In this document: piece after piece, positions 33,814 to 43,551 of the stretch
Position numbering within the stretch: the stretch's first letter is position 1
Layout of the letters: each line of letters opens with the position of its first letter
Source of the DNA: a virus
DNA: 54,470 nucleotides
Virus record (IMG/VR): IMGVR_UViG_3300030107_005947
Coordinates: 1 to 54,470 of that record
Reading direction: 5' to 3' (one strand)
Notes under the pieces: model-generated
Database searches by the model: none
Told to the model about the DNA's origin: nothing
Seen by the model: only the letters and a program-made list of their open reading frames with translations
Translations under genes and position numbers: made by a program

Positions 33814-35625
33814 TTATGGATATACTGGTACTGAATCTTGTATTGTTATCTTTAAACTCCTAAATATACAATCTATATCTACTTGTAATGGATTGTCTGT
33901 TGTTATATTGTGAGGCGCTGTATTAATAAACATTCCTTGACTATTAAGTGCGTTTGAACCAGCTGTTGGTGTACCTGCTGTGCTACTGGTTGGGATATCT
34001 ATATAGATATGGTCATTTGTCCCTCTGGTAAATTGTAGGGTAGCAGTCATACCAGTCATAGCTGTTGCTTGAGTACTACCACCATAATTACCTTCTAGTA
34101 GAAGCTGTTTAAACAACTCCGTTGCCCCTGTTTGTAGGTTTGAAACATTATAAGCTGCGTTAGCATCAAAGTCAGCGTCTGGCAACACAACTGTGGCAGA
34201 CATGGTATAATCCCTTGCTCCTTCAACTATTTCAGAAGGTCCTCTTGATCTAGCCCCTTGCCTACTCAAATAATATCTAGGTTCTTCATTGTTACTGATT
34301 GAAATACTAAAATTTCTAATTCTAGCAAACTCAACACCGAAATACTTAATTGTTCCTTGACTAAAGTAGTAGGGCGATGTGCTAGGATATCCACTACCAT
34401 CATTGCCACTTCCTACAGCCTGAGAACCCATATTAATATCATCACTATCTATCTGTTGCATAAGTGCGTATCTGGGCATATTTGCTTGAATACTCGCACC
34501 ATTATAAAGATTAGTTCCGACTGTAGTTTGTTCTTGTTGATTATGAACCATATTGAGAAAATTCACACTATCCCAACTCATCATAACCATACCACCTTCT
34601 TCTGCTGATATAGTTGAAGTTCCAATCATACCACCTAAATATCTTCTATTGAAGTCTTTTGCAGCGGTTTCTGAACTATCTTTCATATGAACATGCCAAG
34701 AAACGGTATCCAAATCGTTTGTTTCTGTAATAACATGAGTATAATAAGCACTGGTGCTAACTTCATCTATGGAAACGTCATCATCATGATCAAACTGCAA
34801 AGGATAATCTAATTTAAAAGTATCTGAGGCTGGTTCTGCAATTATTCTTCTAACCTCAGATAAAGTTGAGGAACCATCATCAATATTTATATAATCACCT
34901 ACAGCCAAATTACTTACATTTGCCCCATCTGCTGATATATATACATCGCCTTTTTTAGTTGCTCCGTTTAATAATATGGTAGAACCTTCTAATGCAGAAG
35001 GCGTTGTTACAACTTTTCCTATAGGGAATCGTAAGGGCCAACCATTCAATAAGACAAAATCGGCTACTGAACCAACCAATGTTTGTTGACCAGCATACGC
35101 AACTGAAAAATTTCGTTTACTTTGTGTTGATAAAAACCTTTTACCCTCTATAGACATTTCTGGATCAGGAGTATCTAGTGTTTCATAAACACCTGGTATA
35201 AAAGTTATATATTTTGCTTTATCATTTCTAGTAGCATCACCACCTATTGCTGTAGCTTCTTTTACTTCTTCATTGTTAGCATGATAAAAAGCTGTCGGTC
35301 TATCTAATAATACTGTTATTACATTACCCGGGCTTGTGCCAACTTGCTGAGTTCCTGTCAGTGCTTCAATTCTTCGAACCTCGTGTTCATTAACTGTGGC
35401 AGAGGCAGTTCCAGCAACAGTGCCAATTCGAATAAAATCTCCAACTACAAGAGAAGCTGTAGCAATTGTATCTATTGTTATTGTTTTTGATCCAGCATTA
35501 ACCGCTGCTGCTAACAATGCAGTTGAACCACTAACTGTAGCTTCAATCATTTCAGCATCAGCGCCTTGTCCACCAAATTCTGATGCAAATGTTAGCTGTG
35601 CTTGATCGCTTCTATATACTGCCAT
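33814..35625 (-). CDS. Major tail (tube) protein
   Basis: The 603-residue protein lies immediately upstream of the chaperones, the usual place of the tube subunit. The C-terminal third (SEIVEGARDYTMSATVVLPD, TELFKQLLLEGNYGG, MTATLQFTRGTNDHIYIDIP) resembles tube subunits of siphoviruses. It is longer than usual. Two small beta modules (~35-125 and ~215-290, with VGDFIRIGT / VGDYINIDDG and EVRRI) are inserted, similar to those in the large fibre and capsid. A late promoter motif with a 23-base leader and GGAG site precedes it. Being the only such gene, it points to a non-contractile tail. Confidence 0.65.
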   Translation of the reverse strand: MAVYRSDQAQLTFASEFGGQGADAEMIEATVSGSTALLAAAVNAGSKTITIDTIATASLVVGDFIRIGTVAGTASATVNEHEVRRIEALTGTQQVGTSPGNVITVLLDRPTAFYHANNEEVKEATAIGGDATRNDKAKYITFIPGVYETLDTPDPEMSIEGKRFLSTQSKRNFSVAYAGQQTLVGSVADFVLLNGWPLRFPIGKVVTTPSALEGSTILLNGATKKGDVYISADGANVSNLAVGDYINIDDGSSTLSEVRRIIAEPASDTFKLDYPLQFDHDDDVSIDEVSTSAYYTHVITETNDLDTVSWHVHMKDSSETAAKDFNRRYLGGMIGTSTISAEEGGMVMMSWDSVNFLNMVHNQQEQTTVGTNLYNGASIQANMPRYALMQQIDSDDINMGSQAVGSGNDGSGYPSTSPYYFSQGTIKYFGVEFARIRNFSISISNNEEPRYYLSRQGARSRGPSEIVEGARDYTMSATVVLPDADFDANAAYNVSNLQTGATELFKQLLLEGNYGGSTQATAMTGMTATLQFTRGTNDHIYIDIPTSSTAGTPTAGSNALNSQGMFINTAPHNITTDNPLQVDIDCIFRSLKITIQDSVPVYP

Positions 35626-35653
35626 TTTGTATTCTCCATTTTTGTTTCATATT

Positions 35654-35666
35654 AATATTATACTAA
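35654..35666 (-). promoter_or_regulatory. Putative late promoter of the major tail gene
   Basis: TTAGTATAATATTAA on the minus strand (core 35662-35657). No -35 box (ACGCAG at that place). It overlaps the stop of the upstream gene. The start of transcription would lie ~23 bases before the ATG. Confidence 0.5.
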
Positions 35667-36100
35667 GTGTCTAATAAAACTGCGTTATTTACCAACTCTA
35701 TCTCAATAGTTCCAGTCCATATGTTTACTTGATCACTTACCTCTTCGTTAAAGTCTATAAATTCTTGGCGTTGAAAATTTGTTAATGAGTGCATTCGATT
35801 ATGTGTAATTCTTCTAATTTCTTGCATTAGGTTATACAATCTTTGCCTACTATTTAATGTCCATAGTTCAATTTCAACACTATAGATTCTATCTCCATAT
35901 TTCCAGTTTCCTATAGGAATTTCATCAAATGCTGGAGAACCCGTTCTCCCTATAATATGATCACCTACGTTTAAATCATATCTAATAGGTTCATTTGCTT
36001 TGTTAACTGTTATCATGGAAGGCTTTGTAACGTTAGAGGCATTCCATTGACTATCTAAGTCAGTCATTATTGCATCTATGGGTATCGGTTCATCAGCCAT
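35663..36100 (-). CDS. Tail terminator-like protein
   Basis: The 145-residue product follows the connector gene and precedes the major tail gene, the place of tail terminator proteins. WKYGDRIYSVEIELWTLNSRQRLYNLMQEIRRI (~68-100) and the closing strand (VNIWTGTIEIELVN) are compatible with that alpha-beta fold. No definitive motif. The start overlaps the preceding stop (TAATG). Confidence 0.5.
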   Translation of the reverse strand: MADEPIPIDAIMTDLDSQWNASNVTKPSMITVNKANEPIRYDLNVGDHIIGRTGSPAFDEIPIGNWKYGDRIYSVEIELWTLNSRQRLYNLMQEIRRITHNRMHSLTNFQRQEFIDFNEEVSDQVNIWTGTIEIELVNNAVLLDT

Positions 36101-37209
36101 TAAAACACCTCAAATGCTTTTAGGTTATCTAAATTGTTTGCAGTTTCTTGTTCCCAAGAACTAACTCTATCAGCTAACCCTATTCGATCTAAACCACTAA
36201 CTACAGCACCACCAAAGTCTGCTGTACGCACAACCTCGATTGCTGATAGTTTAGTACAAATATCAGATATAATATTTCCTTGCCGTATATCTAAAGCAAT
36301 ATCATTACCTGCTAGATATCTAATTTTTACAGGAAAATTATATTCTCCTCCACCCCATCTCCAAACTGGAGAATTATAGACTGTAAATTTTGCTGGTAAA
36401 GTGAACACCCTTGCAAAGTGAACCATGCCTGTATCTGGTACTAAAAAGTAATCGCTTGCTCTACCTTGAGTTTTAGATTCCCAACTATTACCATTCCATA
36501 TTTTTAAAGATATTAATTTATAAGGATAATTGTGTGTTAACTTTATTCCGTTAATATTAAAACCATGTAGCTCATTAGCTACATAATTAGGTCTCCAACT
36601 TTTTCTCGTGTAAGAATCAATATAACTTTGAGAATTTAGTATAGCTGTTTCTACTGTAGAAAGTGAAGGTACTGTTGAAGACGTAAAGTCTGTCCCACTA
36701 GTTACGTTTTTTAATTGTAAAAGTTCATATACATCTTTGGTAGTACAATAAGAGGCTATTGCTCTCATTTGTATCCTTTTAATTGTCGGAGCTGTAGTAA
36801 CACTAGCAGGGGTTACTCGAACCCAATATTTGGTAGCACTATTTATCGTTTCTGTTGACCAATCGCTTAATATGTTTTGTGGAAATATTTCTACGCCATC
36901 TGCTGAAAAATCATAGGCTGTACCTTCTCCATCATCAGGATCAGTTTCATATCTAGCTGAAGCAGGAACAAACGTGGTCCAAGTACTACCATTATAATAT
37001 TGCCATGTTAACGCACCTAAACTACCTGCGGTATCTACATCAAATACAGCCATATCAAATTTGGTAGCGTGTCCTAAATATAAATAATGGCTACTCCCAC
37101 TGAGAATGGAAAAAGAAGTTCCTGCAGGAGATTGAGCCTCTAGGGTTACGTTTGTATAACTACTTCCATTGTATGTAAAAACTGTATCAAATTCTGAACC
37201 AGCTGACAT
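36100..37209 (-). CDS. Head-tail connector with N-terminal beta domain
   Basis: The 369-residue product has a C-terminal portion like gp6-type head-tail connectors: SYCTTKDVYELLQL (~155), ILNSQSYIDSYTRKSW (~190-205) and a terminal helix. The N-terminal ~150 residues are a beta-rich, aromatic domain (LTWQYYNGSTWTTFVPAS) resembling decoration or sugar-binding modules, an unusual fusion. The stop overlaps the next start. It likely seats the tail on the portal. Confidence 0.55.
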   Translation of the reverse strand: MSAGSEFDTVFTYNGSSYTNVTLEAQSPAGTSFSILSGSSHYLYLGHATKFDMAVFDVDTAGSLGALTWQYYNGSTWTTFVPASARYETDPDDGEGTAYDFSADGVEIFPQNILSDWSTETINSATKYWVRVTPASVTTAPTIKRIQMRAIASYCTTKDVYELLQLKNVTSGTDFTSSTVPSLSTVETAILNSQSYIDSYTRKSWRPNYVANELHGFNINGIKLTHNYPYKLISLKIWNGNSWESKTQGRASDYFLVPDTGMVHFARVFTLPAKFTVYNSPVWRWGGGEYNFPVKIRYLAGNDIALDIRQGNIISDICTKLSAIEVVRTADFGGAVVSGLDRIGLADRVSSWEQETANNLDNLKAFEVF

Positions 37210-37448
37210 TATTCTCCTTCGGTATTATCCTCATTTTCTTCAATAGTAACTTGTTCTATTTCTGGTTCAACTTGTTGAGGATTTAGTTTTCCCCTAATCC
37301 AAGCTGCAGCCCCTTGTAAATGTGCTACTCTAGTATCTATTTCTCGTATTTCTTTTATTTTTTCATCACGTTGTTGCGCCATTCTAGTGTAATCTTTTTC
37401 AATAAGTCCTAAATCATTTTGATATTCTGCTATCTGTTCTTCTGTCAT
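37209..37448 (-). CDS. Short coiled-coil protein
   Basis: The 79-residue product is almost entirely a predicted coiled coil (IEKDYTRMAQQRDEKIKEIREIDTRVAHLQGAA) with an acidic C-terminus. The stop is adjacent to the connector start. Probably a virion or assembly component. No family recognised. Confidence 0.5.
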   Translation of the reverse strand: MTEEQIAEYQNDLGLIEKDYTRMAQQRDEKIKEIREIDTRVAHLQGAAAWIRGKLNPQQVEPEIEQVTIEENEDNTEGE

Positions 37449-37466
37449 TGCTATATCCTTTCTTTT

Positions 37467-37826
37467 TTATACTGATACATGATATACAAGTTGCCCTGTA
37501 TATAAATTAATTTTAAAAATTTTATTTGCTGTGTTTACTCCATAAATATAATCGTTTTTAATAGTAAAATTCCCAAATAATGCTCCACTAGTATCGCAAG
37601 TCCATAAAACTTCACCATCTTCAAAATTTATAGCTAATATTTTTCCGTTTTCTAATGCTAAATAAAAACATTGGCTTTTCTCTAAAATAACAAAATCAAA
37701 AGCAACTGGAGATTCTAAAGTTTTTTCCCAATAAACATTGGCAGTAATATTATCTCTAAGAGAAATTTTATTGCTATCTTCTCCAATAAGTAATTTATTA
37801 TTTATACAAACTAAATTTACCTTCAT
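37467..37826 (-). CDS. Small PQQ/WD-like repeat protein
   Basis: The 119-residue product has about three beta-propeller-blade-like repeats (CFYLALENGKILAINFEDGEVLW, YIYGVNTANKIFKINLYTGQLVYHV) of the PQQ-repeat type. That is too few for a closed propeller unless it oligomerises. The ATG is preceded by a weak AGGAT. It sits directly after the giant fibre gene, so an accessory fibre role is possible. Confidence 0.5.
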   Translation of the reverse strand: MKVNLVCINNKLLIGEDSNKISLRDNITANVYWEKTLESPVAFDFVILEKSQCFYLALENGKILAINFEDGEVLWTCDTSGALFGNFTIKNDYIYGVNTANKIFKINLYTGQLVYHVSV

Positions 37827-37839
37827 ATTATTATCCTAT

Positions 37840-40800
37840 CTAACTTGAAACATCAGTTGAAATATATGCCCCATTTACTAATAATTTAGTCGCTGCTGTG
37901 GCAACTCCTGCATAAATAGGTCTAGCAATACCTGAGTTTGTAGTGTGTAAATTCCCACCACCATCTGCGTAGTATCTTGTTCCTACAGTTAGCCCTGTCT
38001 GGTTTTCGTTTACCCCTCCAGCAACTGTTATTGTTGCAGTAGCCCCATCAGAAACTGCTGAGGTATTATATCCAATAAAACCATTACTTGAATCGTCTAA
38101 ATCTCCAGCAGTATATGGTTCTGTAAAAACAATGGTTGTAAATCTGTTAGAATTTTCTCCATCTCTATAAACAAAAATTATTTTATTATGTTCTTCTGAC
38201 CAACAAGCTGCAAGTTGCCCATACTGTTCAGGATATGGGTCTGTTGAAGTCCAAGTTGCAACTGTTCCCGCAGCACTAGGGTTGCCACTAGGAATGGTAA
38301 AGGTAAATATACCACCACTATCAGGTTTATACGCAATACACATCATTTTATTTTCTTCGGTGTCATAAGCCAATGACGCATAATTATAAGCTAAGTTAGT
38401 ATCTCTTTCAGTCCCTAAATCTAAGGTGTTCCCTGAAGCTGCGTGGTCTAGTGTGTTAAGAAAAATCTCGTTACCAACATTGTAAGCCACAACCATATAG
38501 TTTCCAGATGTGTCTGGGTCATATTCTAAATCCATTATTCCATTTATACTCGCTTTAATTTCTACAGCCCCTCCAGTTGTACAAGCACCTGTCCCAGATG
38601 GCATGGCAAATGTTGCCCCCCATGCTGTTTCGACACTGCCTCCATCTTTTTGCTGTCTCCATGTCACAACATTTTGTTGGCTACTAGGATTGTATGCGGC
38701 AACAATATAATAAGCATTAGAATCATCTTTAACACCTGTGCTACTACCACCAGTATTGGAATTTTGCATAAACAAAACAGTTCCAGTAAATCCATTATCT
38801 GGATCAAATGAACGAACTTTCATTCTTCTATAACTGGTATTACCAGCACCACCAAGGTTTACATCATTGTAGGCAACAAACACTTTATTTCTATTATCGT
38901 CCCAACAAGCAGAATAACCATTATAATTATTTTCACCAGTATCACCTGTTGTTCGTTCTGTACCTACAGAAAAGGTATTGTCACTATTATCCACAGTAAC
39001 AATTACACCTTTTGGCACACTTGAAACAGTATATCCACAAAAAACTTTTGTGAAATCGTCAGATGCTTGGCACACTGGCCCAAGGTCACTAGCTGCTTCC
39101 TTTACAGCCGCTGGTGTTCCCCAAGTAACGGAATTGTTACTTTGGACAGTTCCAACGCAACCCCAGATATATCCGTTACTGCTTTGTTTCCAATAAGCAA
39201 AAACTCTTGAATTTCCAGAACCAGATATATTAAGGTCTATTACATACCCACCATTCGAAGCTATACCTTGTGCATTTTCGCTATCCATTACTTGTGGCAG
39301 ACCTATACCAGATGTTGCCTGTTTGGCTTTTCCGTCTGTGTGTACATAGACTGGCGCTCCTGCGGCAATGGCTCCATCAGCTACCAAAGTAGTTGTACCA
39401 CCTCCACCACCAGCATCTTCCCAAGCTGGAGCAGCACCAGCTCCACCAGAAGTTAAGACTTGACCATCAGTACCATAGTTAGCACCACCAATACCAATCT
39501 CACCTTGTGAAGTAAATCTGAATTTTTCTGTAGCAGCTTCGGAATGTCCTGTATAAAATACTAAGTCTGTAGCATTTACTGAAGAACTAAAAGTACCTTG
39601 AGCAATTGCTTGAATGGAAGCAGCAACTGTAATAGCGTCTGTTCCACCACCTTCATGTGGTGCTTGAAAGTCTATCTTACCAATTACATCGTTTGCATTA
39701 ATGTCTGTTAAACTTGTGGCAAGAAGTAATTTACCTGTACTTGTGGTTGCATCTGCTGATGCTCCCATAACTACAAGCTGATCTTCGGATTGATCGTATA
39801 ACATATATGCACCAGCTGATGCTCCAAAGAATTTAACATCATGCCCAGTATCATCTACGCCTATAACAAAATCACCACCTGTAAGCGTTAGCGTATTAGA
39901 AGCATGAGTAAGCAAAACATCGCCATTGTTAAAATTAACAACAGCCCCTGAAGCTACAAATAAGTCTGACCACATTAATGAGCCTGTACCTAATGCAACA
40001 CCATCACTTGTTACTGGTGATAGGGCATTTTCTACCAACTCTACTTCATCAACATTGTTAACTCTAAGGATAATTTTATTATCAGTAGTTGCGAAATCTA
40101 TTAGATTTTCTGAATCTCTACCCATTTTAAGAGATGTGTTATATATTGATGTTAGTGCTGTGTTAGCACCTGACGCTGATTCAATGTCAGTACCATTTAA
40201 AGCAACAGTCATACCTGATGCCATATCAATACCACCATCGTCAATATCTAGTATTTCAGCACCATCAATATATATTGCGATCTTACCATGATTTGCAGTA
40301 CCAGAAGCTGTAGCAGTTGTTATTCGTATTTCTTCAGCAGTTTTATTAGCCCCACCATTTAATACTTCTATGCTTAAAGATTCTGTGGCTGAAGTACCCA
40401 TTTTCAATGACACATCAGCATTATTGGCATCCTCGTAGATAGTTAAATCCCCACCAGTTAAAGCTGTTATTGCCTGGGAAGCATCTACTCCTATAACTGA
40501 ACTAGATGCAGTAAGACCAGTCCCTGCAAATAGCGTAGCCAAAGAGGCAACTGTTGTTAATTGTTCAGTGGAACCATCAGAATCTATTGTGGCTAATTTA
40601 TCTCCATTAGCTGGTGTAACATCGCTTAACTCACTTAAATCTAAGGTAAGGGTTACTCCACCAGTAGTGCCACCTCCTGACAAACCAACCCCGGCAGTTA
40701 CTCCAGTTATGTCGCCAGTAGTCGGTGTTGCCCATGAAGGTACACCAGAAGCTAAAGTAAGAACTTGATCATCAGAACCTCTAGCCAGTCGTACATAAGC

Positions 40801-41556
40801 CGAGCCATTAGAATATAAAATATCGCCTTCTGCGTCAGAACCTCTAGCAAATCCTGATGAAAATGTTTTAACCCCACTAAAGGTTTGCGTACCAGTTAAA
40901 TGTGCTGTATCTGAATCAAGATATGCTGAAGCAATTGCAGTACCTTGCCATGTTCCTGTGGATATAGTGCCAACACCAGTAATATTCGTTTGTGATGCAA
41001 CCTGAATTACACCAGAACTATTAACAAAGGAAGTGGAACCAGTAGTAAGTCCTCCAGCAATTATTACATTTCCAGAAGTATCTATGGAAAGTTTTGTAGC
41101 ACCACCTACAGTTCCCCCTGTATCGATTTTAAAAATATCTGAATCTGAATCGTCTACTCCAATAGTAAACTCATCAGTACCACCTATTTGGAAACTTAGA
41201 TGTGGGTCACCAGAACTAATATCGATATCAATTTCACCCCCATCGTTGGTGAGTATAGTTCCATCAAATAATAAGTTGGCTTCACCAGCTATTGCATTGG
41301 CACCAGTTACAGTTACCAAGGTATTATCAGTGGATCCAGTTAATGCTGTGAGTCCAGCAATAAGATTGGATTTGGTCATATATTTTATTTCATCAGGATC
41401 TTCACTAACATCTAATAACAACACTAAGTCATCATCTGCTATGGAAGTTAGTACTTCCTGATCTGTAAATATATCCCTATCAATTTGAGTGGCTTTTACG
41501 TTCGTATCAAAAAGATTAGCTTTTCCTAATCCTCCCGATCTATAGCGGCTAGGCAT
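37840..41556 (-). CDS. Large tail fibre/adhesin protein
   Basis: The 1238-residue product is low in charge and rich in Gly, Ser, Thr and Ala. The N-terminal ~780 residues have fibre-like repeats (FKIDTGGTVGGATKLSIDTSGNVIIAGG, LTLTGGDFVIGVDD). The ~800-1130 region has recurring aromatic-Asp strands (FVAYNDVN, MVVAYNVGNEIFLNT, FVYRDGEN) suggesting a beta-propeller or sialidase-like head. The C-terminus (AGVATAATKLLVNGAYIS) is a typical fibre end. The ATG has GGGGGAGG upstream. Likely a receptor-binding or side-fibre protein. Confidence 0.6.
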   Translation of the reverse strand: MPSRYRSGGLGKANLFDTNVKATQIDRDIFTDQEVLTSIADDDLVLLLDVSEDPDEIKYMTKSNLIAGLTALTGSTDNTLVTVTGANAIAGEANLLFDGTILTNDGGEIDIDISSGDPHLSFQIGGTDEFTIGVDDSDSDIFKIDTGGTVGGATKLSIDTSGNVIIAGGLTTGSTSFVNSSGVIQVASQTNITGVGTISTGTWQGTAIASAYLDSDTAHLTGTQTFSGVKTFSSGFARGSDAEGDILYSNGSAYVRLARGSDDQVLTLASGVPSWATPTTGDITGVTAGVGLSGGGTTGGVTLTLDLSELSDVTPANGDKLATIDSDGSTEQLTTVASLATLFAGTGLTASSSVIGVDASQAITALTGGDLTIYEDANNADVSLKMGTSATESLSIEVLNGGANKTAEEIRITTATASGTANHGKIAIYIDGAEILDIDDGGIDMASGMTVALNGTDIESASGANTALTSIYNTSLKMGRDSENLIDFATTDNKIILRVNNVDEVELVENALSPVTSDGVALGTGSLMWSDLFVASGAVVNFNNGDVLLTHASNTLTLTGGDFVIGVDDTGHDVKFFGASAGAYMLYDQSEDQLVVMGASADATTSTGKLLLATSLTDINANDVIGKIDFQAPHEGGGTDAITVAASIQAIAQGTFSSSVNATDLVFYTGHSEAATEKFRFTSQGEIGIGGANYGTDGQVLTSGGAGAAPAWEDAGGGGGTTTLVADGAIAAGAPVYVHTDGKAKQATSGIGLPQVMDSENAQGIASNGGYVIDLNISGSGNSRVFAYWKQSSNGYIWGCVGTVQSNNSVTWGTPAAVKEAASDLGPVCQASDDFTKVFCGYTVSSVPKGVIVTVDNSDNTFSVGTERTTGDTGENNYNGYSACWDDNRNKVFVAYNDVNLGGAGNTSYRRMKVRSFDPDNGFTGTVLFMQNSNTGGSSTGVKDDSNAYYIVAAYNPSSQQNVVTWRQQKDGGSVETAWGATFAMPSGTGACTTGGAVEIKASINGIMDLEYDPDTSGNYMVVAYNVGNEIFLNTLDHAASGNTLDLGTERDTNLAYNYASLAYDTEENKMMCIAYKPDSGGIFTFTIPSGNPSAAGTVATWTSTDPYPEQYGQLAACWSEEHNKIIFVYRDGENSNRFTTIVFTEPYTAGDLDDSSNGFIGYNTSAVSDGATATITVAGGVNENQTGLTVGTRYYADGGGNLHTTNSGIARPIYAGVATAATKLLVNGAYISTDVSS

Positions 41557-41559
41557 TTT

Positions 41560-41883
41560 TTACCTCCCCCATATAATTCCACGAATTCTAGCGTTCGTTG
41601 AACTAGATCGTATTATAGATATTTTAGTCCCAATATAAATTCCTTCGTCAGAATATCCTTCACCAGCAGGTATTAGCATATTACTAGAAGTAGCCGTTTC
41701 ATCAAAAGCGATATAGGCATCACCAAGTTCTACTACAAAAGAAACTTTGTTTGCTTCTTCCATAGTTCCTGCTAAAGTAACAGCATCTTCGGCTGAACCA
41801 CTTGAGGTAGTCATAGTAAAAGTTTTTACTTTGCCGTAATTCTGTTTTAATTCTATATCTTGCCTAAATGGTCTAGTTGTCAT
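41560..41883 (-). CDS. Small beta-rich virion protein
   Basis: The 107-residue product resembles the C-terminal part of the 309-residue protein at 2140-1211 (YIAFDETATSSNMLIPAGEGY ... RIRGIIWG versus YVGFDNDA ... IPIVGGDTF ... VSGVIWGG). It probably forms a small jelly-roll used for decoration or fibre attachment. It lies between a coiled-coil protein and the giant fibre. Confidence 0.5.
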   Translation of the reverse strand: MTTRPFRQDIELKQNYGKVKTFTMTTSSGSAEDAVTLAGTMEEANKVSFVVELGDAYIAFDETATSSNMLIPAGEGYSDEGIYIGTKISIIRSSSTNARIRGIIWGR

Positions 41884-42880
41884 CGGTTTTCTCCTGTTTA
41901 AACTTAATCAATGGTTGAGATGCGTTACCAACGCTTCGTCTAAATACAGTTTCCGTTGGCATATTTAATTTTTCTTTCCTTGATATTGTTGCCATAGACA
42001 TATATCTCGGTTTATTCAATTCTTCTCGATATTGTTTATTCAATGCTCGTATATAAGAATTTTCTTCCATAATTTGCTCTATAGTAGTAGCCATATCTTT
42101 TACGGTTTTTTCAAAAGTTTCAAGTTTTTTATTCAAAGTTGTGTTTTTTCCTTTTGTTTTTGCTGTATTAGATTCTAAGTCATTAACCCAAACCCGCAAT
42201 TTAGACTCTACCATCTTGGATTCATCAAGGGCAATTAATCTTTCCTGTGCTTCTTTTCTATGAAGATTAACTTCATCTCGTAAAGTTTTATTATCTTCTT
42301 TTACCCTTTTATTAATTATACTAAGCTCGTTAGCAGTATTTTTTAATTGTAAATTTTCAGACTGTGCCATATTTCTTTCTTCTTCTGCTGAAAATTTATC
42401 AGCCTCTGCTTGTAGCGAATTAATCCTATATTGTTCGTTTTCTTTAACAAGGGCATCTTTTTGTTTTGTTATTAATTCCAAATCGTTTGATACTTTTGCG
42501 TTTTGAGAAATAATTCTAGTGTGATCATTATTAAGGCTAGAAAATTTAGAAGCAATTTCTTTTAATTCTTCTTCAGCACGGACTTTTTCTTTCATTTTTT
42601 CTTTATAAAATGAAACATCTTTTAATAAAAACAAATTTTCTTCTTTTGTTTTTTCATAAAGAATTCTGGTCTCGGTAGCTTTTGCTTTTTCAGAAGATAG
42701 GCTTGAAATTGCATCATCTCGCTGTTTTTGGAGATTAGAATATTTTTGTATTTCAGAATTTAATTTTTCAATTTCTTGAAGCAAGGAATTTTCGTATTTT
42801 GTGTTTCCAAGAATATATTTTGTAGTTGTGGGAGAATTAAATTTTCTGTTCGATTTTAAAGTAAAGTCTTTTAGTTTCAT
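41873..42880 (-). CDS. Long coiled-coil protein
   Basis: The 335-residue product is almost continuous coiled coil from ~30 to ~285 (for example NSLLQEIEKLNSEIQKY, KVRAEEELKEIASKF). Short basic ends flank it (FTLKSNRKF, RRSVGNASQPLIKFK). The function is unknown. A structural rod, scaffold or cytoskeleton-like role is possible. It overlaps the next gene by 11 bases. Confidence 0.55.
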   Translation of the reverse strand: MKLKDFTLKSNRKFNSPTTTKYILGNTKYENSLLQEIEKLNSEIQKYSNLQKQRDDAISSLSSEKAKATETRILYEKTKEENLFLLKDVSFYKEKMKEKVRAEEELKEIASKFSSLNNDHTRIISQNAKVSNDLELITKQKDALVKENEQYRINSLQAEADKFSAEEERNMAQSENLQLKNTANELSIINKRVKEDNKTLRDEVNLHRKEAQERLIALDESKMVESKLRVWVNDLESNTAKTKGKNTTLNKKLETFEKTVKDMATTIEQIMEENSYIRALNKQYREELNKPRYMSMATISRKEKLNMPTETVFRRSVGNASQPLIKFKQEKTDDN

Positions 42881-43363
42881 TTACTCTATTTCTTGGGCAC
42901 TAGTCGCAATAAATGGATTTGCTTGAAATTCTAAGGAATAACAAAGATTTCTAACCCATTTTTCTGGTTCTTCTTCTCGGGATATCATAGTTATTTGCCC
43001 TGTTTTTTCATCTCGTATAGAAGCATCACCCAAAATAGCGCCTTCAACTTGTGCTTCATAATTTTGTGCATATGTTTTAAGATGTATTTCTTTTAAAGCA
43101 TATCTATAAATTAAATCAGCAACGTGTAATCTGTTTTGATCGCTATCAATGGTAATAAATAAAGGAACAAGTAAATCCGTATTTTTTGTCGCTTCCTCTA
43201 AGTCGCTTTTTATTTCTTCAGTGTCTTCTACTACTACTCCTATTACAGAAGTTGTTTCCTGTTGATCCTCGTGCGTTATATCAGCAACGGAAATTGAATC
43301 TTCTACTTTGTCTGGCGTTATGGAAGTGTTTTTGCCTTTTGTTGTTTTTCTTCTTTGTGTCAT
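42881..43363 (-). CDS. Unknown protein in the left part of the fibre operon
   Basis: The 160-residue product has a polar, probably disordered N-terminus (~1-60). A folded C-terminal half follows (LVPLFITIDSDQNRLHVADLIYRYALKEIHLKTYAQNYEAQVEGAILG). The family is not recognised. It is cotranscribed with the coiled-coil gene (1 base gap). Confidence 0.5.
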   Translation of the reverse strand: MTQRRKTTKGKNTSITPDKVEDSISVADITHEDQQETTSVIGVVVEDTEEIKSDLEEATKNTDLLVPLFITIDSDQNRLHVADLIYRYALKEIHLKTYAQNYEAQVEGAILGDASIRDEKTGQITMISREEEPEKWVRNLCYSLEFQANPFIATSAQEIE

Positions 43364-43551
43364 TTCTTATCCTTTCTATTAAATACATATTTTTTAAATT
43401 TTTTCAAAGCGAGGGATTTTTGTTTTTCCCTAACCTCTTTTACTTGTCTTTTCAAATCTTTTTTTTCTTTATCGGATAAATCTTGTATGTTAATTTGTCT
43501 ACCGACAACCCATTGTGTTAATTTATCTAAAACTTCTTTATAAACATTCAT
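43360..43551 (-). CDS. Small basic protein with a leaderless-type start
   Basis: The 63-residue product is very Lys-rich at its C-terminus (DLKRQVKEVREKQKSLALKKFKKY) and may bind nucleic acid. The ATG at 43551 has no ribosome binding site. A TATAAT core is 6 bases upstream, exactly as for the gene at 7451. It overlaps the next gene by 4 bases. Confidence 0.5.
   Translation of the reverse strand: MNVYKEVLDKLTQWVVGRQINIQDLSDKEKKDLKRQVKEVREKQKSLALKKFKKYVFNRKDKK

Noticed and set aside
33814-35625. Contractile tail sheath
   Set aside because: No separate tube gene follows it, and the C-terminal part resembles tube proteins; the single major tail gene before the chaperones fits a siphovirus.
37840-41556. 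Plus-strand open frames inside fibre and capsid genes
   Set aside because: They lie wholly opposite well-supported genes, have low complexity and no ribosome sites; treated as shadows.
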